Positions 4,612 to 8,924 of a stretch of DNA of 8,924 nt are shown here, in pieces. This DNA comes from an alpha proteobacterium 3107. GTDB lineage: Bacteria; Pseudomonadota; Alphaproteobacteria; Rhodobacterales; Rhodobacteraceae. The position numbers and the translations under genes are program-made. How positions within the stretch are numbered: position 1 is the stretch's first letter; each line of letters begins with the position of its first letter. The DNA lies in contig JPPB01000305.1 of assembly GCA_001483205.1 (NCBI GenBank), forward strand, positions 1 through 8,924. Reading direction: 5' to 3'. The notes beneath the pieces are model-generated. The model was not told where the DNA came from. It saw only the letters and a program-made list of their open reading frames with translations, and did no database searches.

Positions 4612-5814
4612 GTGTCCGGTTATCACCACCTTTTCATCCCCGGCCCGACCAATGTGCCGGAGCCTGTCCGCCAGGCAATGAACATCCCGATGGAGGACAT
4701 GCGCGCCCCGGATTTCGGCGCATTCATCCTGCCGCTGCTCGAAGACCTGAAAACGGCGTTCCGCACCGAAACCGGCCGGGTCTTTGTCTATCCGTCCTCG
4801 GGCACCGGCATGTGGGAGGCGGCGATCTCCAACACGCTGAGCCCCGGCGACAAGGTGCTGATGTCGCGCTTCGGGCAGTTTTCGCATCTGTGGGTCGATA
4901 TGGCCCAGCGTCTGGGGCTGGACGTGCAGGTTTTCGAGGTCGAATGGGGCAGGGGGGTGCCGGTCGAGGACTACGCCCGTGTTCTGGCCGCCGACACCGG
5001 CCACAAGATCAGGGCGGTGATGGCCACCCATAACGAAACCGCGACCGGGGTGAGTTCTGACATCAGGGCATTGCGGGCGGCGCTTGATCAGACCGGCCAC
5101 CCGGCGATGCTGTTTGTCGATGGGGTGAGTTCCGTCGGCTCCATCCCGTTTGAAATGGACGCCTGGGGGGTGGATTGCGCGGTATCGGGGTCGCAAAAGG
5201 GCTTTATGCTGCCCGCCGGTCTGGGCATTCTGGCGGTCAGCGAAAAGGCTCTGGCGGCGGCGAAATCCTCGACCATGGCGCGGTGCTATTTCAGTTTTGA
5301 TGACATGATCGCCACCAATGCGACCGGCTATTTCCCCTATACGCCCGCGACCCAGCTTTTGCGCGGTTTGCGGGTGTCGCTGGACATGCTGATTGCCGAG
5401 GGGTTGGAAAATGTCTGGGCGCGCCACACCCGGCTGGCCGAGGGCGCGCGGGCGGCGGTGGCGGCCTGGGAGGGCTGCGAGCTGGTTGCGCGCGGCCCCG
5501 AATGGCACTCGGATACGGTCAGTGCCATCTATGCGCCCGAGGGCGTGGATGCGGCGGCGGTGATCCGCACCGCGTATGAGAGATACCAGACCTCGCTTGG
5601 CACCGGGCTGGCGCGGCTTGCCGGCAAGGCGTTCCGCATCGGCCATCTGGGGTCGCTCAATCCGGTGATGCTGTGCGGGGCGCTGTCCGCCGTAGAGATG
5701 GCGCTGCGCGACAACGGGGCGCGCATCACCCCCGGCGCAGGCGTTGCCGCCGCGCAGGAGCATTTCCGCGCCACCGCGCCCGGCAAGGCCACCGCCCCCG
5801 GCAAAGCCGCCTGA
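4612..5814 (+). CDS. sgaA: Serine-glyoxylate aminotransferase
   Basis: This 400-residue PLP enzyme of the class V aminotransferase fold transfers the amino group of serine to glyoxylate, giving hydroxypyruvate and glycine in the serine cycle. The start LFIPGPTNVPEPV is the family signature. SSGTGMWE (62-69) forms the phosphate-binding part, D170 in LFVDGVSSVG contacts the PLP ring, and Lys196 in SGSQKGFMLPAGLG is the Schiff-base lysine. Start is GTG 4612: a strong AAGGAGGA at 4596-4603 lies nine bases upstream and the protein then has the usual N-terminus. An upstream in-frame ATG at 4573 would place that site inside the gene. The C-terminus has a small duplicated tail (TAPGKA twice). First gene of an operon with mcl 23 bases downstream. 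The related alanine/serine-pyruvate transaminases are possible by sequence alone, but the mcl-mtkAB context favours this role strongly. Confidence 0.95.
   Translation: MSGYHHLFIPGPTNVPEPVRQAMNIPMEDMRAPDFGAFILPLLEDLKTAFRTETGRVFVYPSSGTGMWEAAISNTLSPGDKVLMSRFGQFSHLWVDMAQRLGLDVQVFEVEWGRGVPVEDYARVLAADTGHKIRAVMATHNETATGVSSDIRALRAALDQTGHPAMLFVDGVSSVGSIPFEMDAWGVDCAVSGSQKGFMLPAGLGILAVSEKALAAAKSSTMARCYFSFDDMIATNATGYFPYTPATQLLRGLRVSLDMLIAEGLENVWARHTRLAEGARAAVAAWEGCELVARGPEWHSDTVSAIYAPEGVDAAAVIRTAYERYQTSLGTGLARLAGKAFRIGHLGSLNPVMLCGALSAVEMALRDNGARITPGAGVAAAQEHFRATAPGKATAPGKAA
5770..5805 (+). repeat. 18-bp tandem duplication at the sgaA 3' end
   Basis: Two consecutive 18-base units (5770-5787 and 5788-5805) differ at two positions, both at third codon positions. 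They encode ATAPGK twice. The frame is kept and the unit adds six residues to the C-terminal tail beyond the catalytic fold, so a functional effect is unlikely. Confidence 0.8.
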
Positions 5815-5837
5815 CCCCCTGATTTCGGAGAAAAACA

Positions 5838-6779
5838 ATGAGCTACACGCTGCACCCGCTGAAACAACAACGCCTGCAACGCTCGGAACTGGCGGTGCCG
5901 GGGTCGAACCCGTCAATGATCGAAAAGGCCGCCGACAGTGCCGCCGATTATGTCTTTCTTGATCTGGAGGACGCGGTTGCGCCGCCCGACAAGGAACAGG
6001 CGCGCAGGAATGTCATCGCGGCGCTGAATGACATTGACTGGAAGGCAGCGGGCAAGACCGTTTCCGTCCGCATCAACGGGCTGGACACCCACTATATGTA
6101 TCGCGATGTGGTTGATGTGGTCGAACAGGCCGGTGCGCATCTGGACACCATCCTTGTGCCCAAGGTGGGGGTGCCGGGCGACCTCTATACCGTCGAAACC
6201 ATGGTCAGCCAGATCGAGGAGGCCATGGGCCTGACCCGCCGCATCGGGCTGGAGGCGCTGATCGAGACCGCGCTCGGCATGGCCAATGTCGAGACGATTG
6301 CCGCCGCACCGGGGCGGTTGGAGGCGCTGCATTTCGGGGTGGCCGATTATGCGGCCTCGAACCGTGCCCGCACGGTGGTGATCGGTGGCCTCAACCCCGA
6401 CTATCCCGGCGACCAGTGGCACTTTGCCCTCAGCCGGATGACCGTTGCCTGCCGCGCCTATGGCTTGCGCGCCATCGACGGGCCGTTCGGCGATTTCTCG
6501 GACCCAGAGGCCTATGTCGCCTCGGCCCGGCGCGCGGCGGCACTGGGGATAGAGGGCAAATGGGCCATCCATCCCAGCCAGATCGCGCTGGCCAATGATG
6601 TGTTCTCGCCGCCCGAGGCCGAGGTGACCCGCGCGCGGCGGATCATCGAAGAGCTGAAAAAGGCCGAGGCAGAGGGCCGGGGCGCGGCCTCTCTCGACGG
6701 CAAGATGATTGACGCCGCCAGCGAACGGATGGCGCGGAATGTGCTGACGGTGGCCGACGCCATCGCCGCCCGCGGCTGA
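5838..6779 (+). CDS. mcl: Malyl-CoA lyase (CoA ester lyase)
   Basis: This 313-residue CitE-like TIM-barrel enzyme cleaves L-malyl-CoA to acetyl-CoA and glyoxylate. Related alphaproteobacterial enzymes also act on beta-methylmalyl-CoA in the ethylmalonyl-CoA pathway, and that second activity cannot be excluded. Conserved features are [14 protein letters not shown] (39-52), Arg78 in VRING, the metal-ligand Glu143 in [15 protein letters not shown], Asp170 in [10 protein letters not shown], and WAIHPSQI (242-249). SLDGKMID (285-292) near the C-terminus belongs to the lid that closes over the neighbouring subunit's active site in this family. Length is close to the roughly 320 residues of characterised malyl-CoA lyases and distinguishes it from shorter citrate lyase beta subunits. 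The start has CGGAG (5826-5830) seven bases upstream. It lies 23 bases after sgaA and 16 before mtkA, which makes the lyase the direct consumer of the MtkAB product. Confidence 0.93.
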   Translation: MSYTLHPLKQQRLQRSELAVPGSNPSMIEKAADSAADYVFLDLEDAVAPPDKEQARRNVIAALNDIDWKAAGKTVSVRINGLDTHYMYRDVVDVVEQAGAHLDTILVPKVGVPGDLYTVETMVSQIEEAMGLTRRIGLEALIETALGMANVETIAAAPGRLEALHFGVADYAASNRARTVVIGGLNPDYPGDQWHFALSRMTVACRAYGLRAIDGPFGDFSDPEAYVASARRAAALGIEGKWAIHPSQIALANDVFSPPEAEVTRARRIIEELKKAEAEGRGAASLDGKMIDAASERMARNVLTVADAIAARG

Positions 6780-6795
6780 GGGAGGGCCGCACCAT

Positions 6796-7989
6796 ATGGA
6801 CATCCACGAATATCAGGCCAAGGAGCTTTTGAAAGGCTTCGGGGTGGCGGTGCCGCGCGGCGGCATTGCCTACAGCCCCGAACAGGCGGCCTATCGCACC
6901 CAGGAACTGTCGGGCGACAAGTGGGTCGTCAAGGCGCAGGTTCATTCCGGCGCACGGGGCAAGGCCGGTGGTGTGCGCATCTGTTCGACCGAGACCGAAG
7001 TGATGGACGCCGCGGCCTATATGCTGGGGCGCAAGCTGGTCACCCATCAGACCGGCCCGCAGGGCAAGCTGGTCGGGCGGCTCTATGTCGAGGAAGCCAC
7101 CAATATCGCCCAGGAAATCTATCTGGGCTTCGTGCTTGACCGGACCGAAGAGCGGGTGGTTGTGGTGGCGTCCTCGGCGGGCGGCATGGAGATCGAGGAA
7201 ATCTCGGCCCACGAACCCGACACCATCATCCGTTCCGTCGTTGATCCGGCGGTCGGTATGGAGGCCTTTCAGGCGCGCGAGATCGCCTTTCAGCTTGGCC
7301 TTGATCCGGTGCTGATCCCCCAGGCGGTGAAGACGATCATCGGCTGCTACAAAGCGTTCAGCGCGCTGGATGCGACCATGGTGGAGATCAACCCGCTGGT
7401 GGTGACCGGCGCGGGCGAAATCGTGGCGCTGGATGCGAAACTCAGCTTTGATGACAATGCGCTGTTCCGTCGCCCGAATATCTCGGAACTGCGCGACAAG
7501 AGCCAGGAAGACCCGCGCGAGACCTTCGCCAGTGATCGCGGCCTCAGCTATATCGGGCTTGAGGGCCGGATCGGGTGCATCGTCAACGGCGCGGGGCTGG
7601 CAATGGCGACGCTTGACATGATCAAGATGGCGGGCGGGGAACCGGCGAACTTTCTTGATGTCGGGGGCGGGGCCTCGCCGGAGCGGGTGCTGAAATCTTT
7701 CAGGGCGGTTCTGAACGATCCGAAGGTCGAGGCGATTCTGGTCAATATCTTTGCCGGTATCAACCGGTGTGACTGGATTGCCGAGGGGGTGATCCGGGCG
7801 GTGCGGGAACTCGACCTGAAGACGCCGCTGGTGGTGCGGCTGTCAGGGACCAATGTTGAGGAAGGGCAGAAGCTGCTGGCCGACAGCGGCCTGAATATCA
7901 CCACGGCCGAGACTTTGGCCGAGGCCGCCGAAAAGGTGGTTGCGGCGTGGAAAGCCACGGCATCCGGCATGGCAGGGGGGACAGCCTGA
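6796..7989 (+). CDS. mtkA: Malate-CoA ligase, beta (large) subunit
   Basis: This 397-residue ATP-grasp subunit matches the succinyl-CoA synthetase beta family. Visible motifs: [12 protein letters not shown] at the start, Lys46 and the GARGKAGGV loop (52-60) for [11 protein letters not shown] (196-203) and [10 protein letters not shown] (211-220) for Mg-ATP, then LDVGGGAS (287-294) and IFAGINRCD (318-326) of the ligase domain that binds the dicarboxylate. With MtkB it converts malate, CoA and ATP into malyl-CoA, ADP and phosphate. Sequence alone hardly separates it from SucC; the call rests on its position directly after malyl-CoA lyase and on the absence of TCA-cycle neighbours. GGAGGG at 6781-6786, just after the mcl stop, is the ribosome binding site. 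The stop codon overlaps the mtkB start by one base (TGATG), so the subunits are likely translationally coupled for equal amounts. Confidence 0.92.
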   Translation: MDIHEYQAKELLKGFGVAVPRGGIAYSPEQAAYRTQELSGDKWVVKAQVHSGARGKAGGVRICSTETEVMDAAAYMLGRKLVTHQTGPQGKLVGRLYVEEATNIAQEIYLGFVLDRTEERVVVVASSAGGMEIEEISAHEPDTIIRSVVDPAVGMEAFQAREIAFQLGLDPVLIPQAVKTIIGCYKAFSALDATMVEINPLVVTGAGEIVALDAKLSFDDNALFRRPNISELRDKSQEDPRETFASDRGLSYIGLEGRIGCIVNGAGLAMATLDMIKMAGGEPANFLDVGGGASPERVLKSFRAVLNDPKVEAILVNIFAGINRCDWIAEGVIRAVRELDLKTPLVVRLSGTNVEEGQKLLADSGLNITTAETLAEAAEKVVAAWKATASGMAGGTA

Positions 7990-8915
7990 TGGCGATTCTG
8001 ATCGACAAAAGCACACGGGTTCTGGTTTTGGGCTTTACCGGGCGGATCGGGTCGTTCCATGCCCGGGAGATGATCGACTATGGCACCGATGTGGTGGGGG
8101 GGGTCACGCCGGGCAAGGGCGGCACCACCCATCTGGGGCGTCCGGTCTTTAACACCATCAAGGGGGCGGTGGCCGAAACCGGGGCTGATCTGGCGATGGC
8201 CTTTGTGCCGCCGCCGTTTGCCGCCGACGCGATGATGGAGGCGGCGGATGCGGGCATGAAGACCTGCGTGTGCATCGCCGACGGCATTCCGGCGCAGGAT
8301 ATGATCCGGGTGAAACGCTTTATGCGCCGCTACAAGGCAGAGAAGCGGATGCGCCTTATCGGTCCGAACTGTGCCGGGATTATCACGCCGGGTCAGGCAT
8401 TCGCGGGGCTGATGCCGCCGCATATCTATCTGCCCGGTCGTGTCGGGATTGTCGGGCGCTCGGGCACGCTCGGCTATGAGGCCGCCAGCCAGATGAAGGC
8501 GCGCGGGATCGGCGTGTCGTCATCGGTGGGGATCGGCGGTGATCCGATCAACGGGTCGAGCTTTCGGGATATTCTGGAACTGTTCGAGGCTGACCCGGAG
8601 ACCGATGCGGTGGTGATGGTGGGTGAGATCGGCGGCCCGCAGGAAGCGGCGGCGGCGGCCTATGTGCGCGATCACATGACCAAGCCGGTGGCGGCCTATA
8701 TTGCCGGTCTGTCGGCCCCGAAAGGGCGGCGGATGGGCCATGCGGGGGCGATTGTTTCGGCCTTTGGCGAGTCGGCGCAGGAAAAGGTCGAGGTGCTGAG
8801 CGAGGCCGGAGTGAACATTGTGCCGACGCCTTCTTCGTTTGGCGATGTGGTGGAGAAGATGCTGCGGTCGCGGGGCCTGTTTGCGGCTGCCCCGGCGGTG
8901 GGGGAACCGGCCTGA
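7989..8915 (+). CDS. mtkB: Malate-CoA ligase, alpha (small) subunit
   Basis: This 308-residue partner of MtkA resembles the succinyl-CoA synthetase alpha subunit. The N-terminal CoA-binding Rossmann domain includes VLVLGFTGRIGSFHA (11-25) and GGVTPGKGG (37-45). IGPNCAGIITPG (124-135) and GRSGTLGYE (156-164) follow, and His251 in GRRMGHAGAIVSAF is the histidine phosphorylated during catalysis. The ATG at 7989 overlaps the mtkA stop by one base, with a G-run (7974-7979) serving as ribosome binding site. An in-frame ATG at 7947 lies inside mtkA and is less likely. The C-terminal 15 residues are Ala/Pro-rich and probably flexible. The gene is complete, ending nine bases before the window edge. 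Other serine-cycle genes may continue the operon to the right. Confidence 0.92.
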   Translation: MAILIDKSTRVLVLGFTGRIGSFHAREMIDYGTDVVGGVTPGKGGTTHLGRPVFNTIKGAVAETGADLAMAFVPPPFAADAMMEAADAGMKTCVCIADGIPAQDMIRVKRFMRRYKAEKRMRLIGPNCAGIITPGQAFAGLMPPHIYLPGRVGIVGRSGTLGYEAASQMKARGIGVSSSVGIGGDPINGSSFRDILELFEADPETDAVVMVGEIGGPQEAAAAAYVRDHMTKPVAAYIAGLSAPKGRRMGHAGAIVSAFGESAQEKVEVLSEAGVNIVPTPSSFGDVVEKMLRSRGLFAAAPAVGEPA

Positions 8916-8924
8916 CGGGGGGGC

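Noticed and set aside
4591..5916. 441-codon minus-strand open frame opposite sgaA
   Set aside because: Antisense shadow of a gene with intact class V aminotransferase motifs; its translation has low-complexity Arg/His/Gly composition.
5838..6779. Citrate lyase beta subunit (citE)
   Set aside because: No citrate lyase alpha or gamma subunits are nearby, and the C-terminal lid and length match stand-alone malyl-CoA lyases.
6796..8915. Assignment as succinyl-CoA synthetase sucC-sucD
   Set aside because: The subunits share the fold and motifs, but they directly follow malyl-CoA lyase and serine-glyoxylate aminotransferase, with no malate dehydrogenase or oxoglutarate dehydrogenase genes nearby. 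Malate-CoA ligase fits better. Activity or phylogeny would settle it.

Overview
The window looks like chromosomal DNA of a high-GC alphaproteobacterium, most likely a Rhodobacterales/Roseobacter-type organism. This rests on codon use, on a 71-residue DUF1127 gene followed by hairpins with CCTCCTCCC loops (the arrangement known from Rhodobacter CcsR RNAs), and on a serine-cycle operon of the kind found in alphaproteobacterial C1 metabolism. The species cannot be fixed from the sequence alone.

Layout, left to right. (1) 1-40: two LacI-type operator palindromes, centres 21 bp apart; the gene they serve may lie off the left edge. (2) 206-2678, + strand: an AsmA-family envelope protein, then the tRNA adenosine deaminase tadA. 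(3) 2706-3262, - strand, convergent with tadA: a candidate heat-shock-type promoter, a short DUF1127 gene, and a chain of GC-rich hairpins. Four of these carry CCTCCTCCC or a variant in the loop, and the last hairpin also forms a terminator. This resembles the CcaF1-CcsR ('cuckoo' RNA) locus of Rhodobacter. (4) 3175-3655: a gap of about 480 bp with two strong hairpins and no convincing gene. (5) 3656-4258, - strand: a 200-aa LuxR-type regulator with a degenerate receiver-like N-terminus. (6) 4259-4611: a divergent control region with several dyads. (7) 4612-8915, + strand: a compact operon of serine-glyoxylate aminotransferase (sgaA), malyl-CoA lyase (mcl), and both subunits of malate-CoA ligase (mtkA, mtkB).

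The four operon enzymes act in the serine cycle. SgaA turns serine plus glyoxylate into hydroxypyruvate plus glycine. MtkAB activates malate to malyl-CoA. Mcl splits malyl-CoA into acetyl-CoA and glyoxylate, and the glyoxylate feeds back to SgaA. The other cycle genes (hydroxypyruvate reductase, glycerate kinase, PEP carboxylase, C1-tetrahydrofolate enzymes) are not in the window and may follow to the right. The divergent LuxR-type gene is a reasonable candidate regulator of the operon.

The most interesting element is the DUF1127/hairpin locus. The related Rhodobacter RNAs are reported to affect C1 metabolism, and here a similar locus sits about 1.4 kb from a C1-assimilation operon whose ribosome binding sites are complementary to the hairpin loops.
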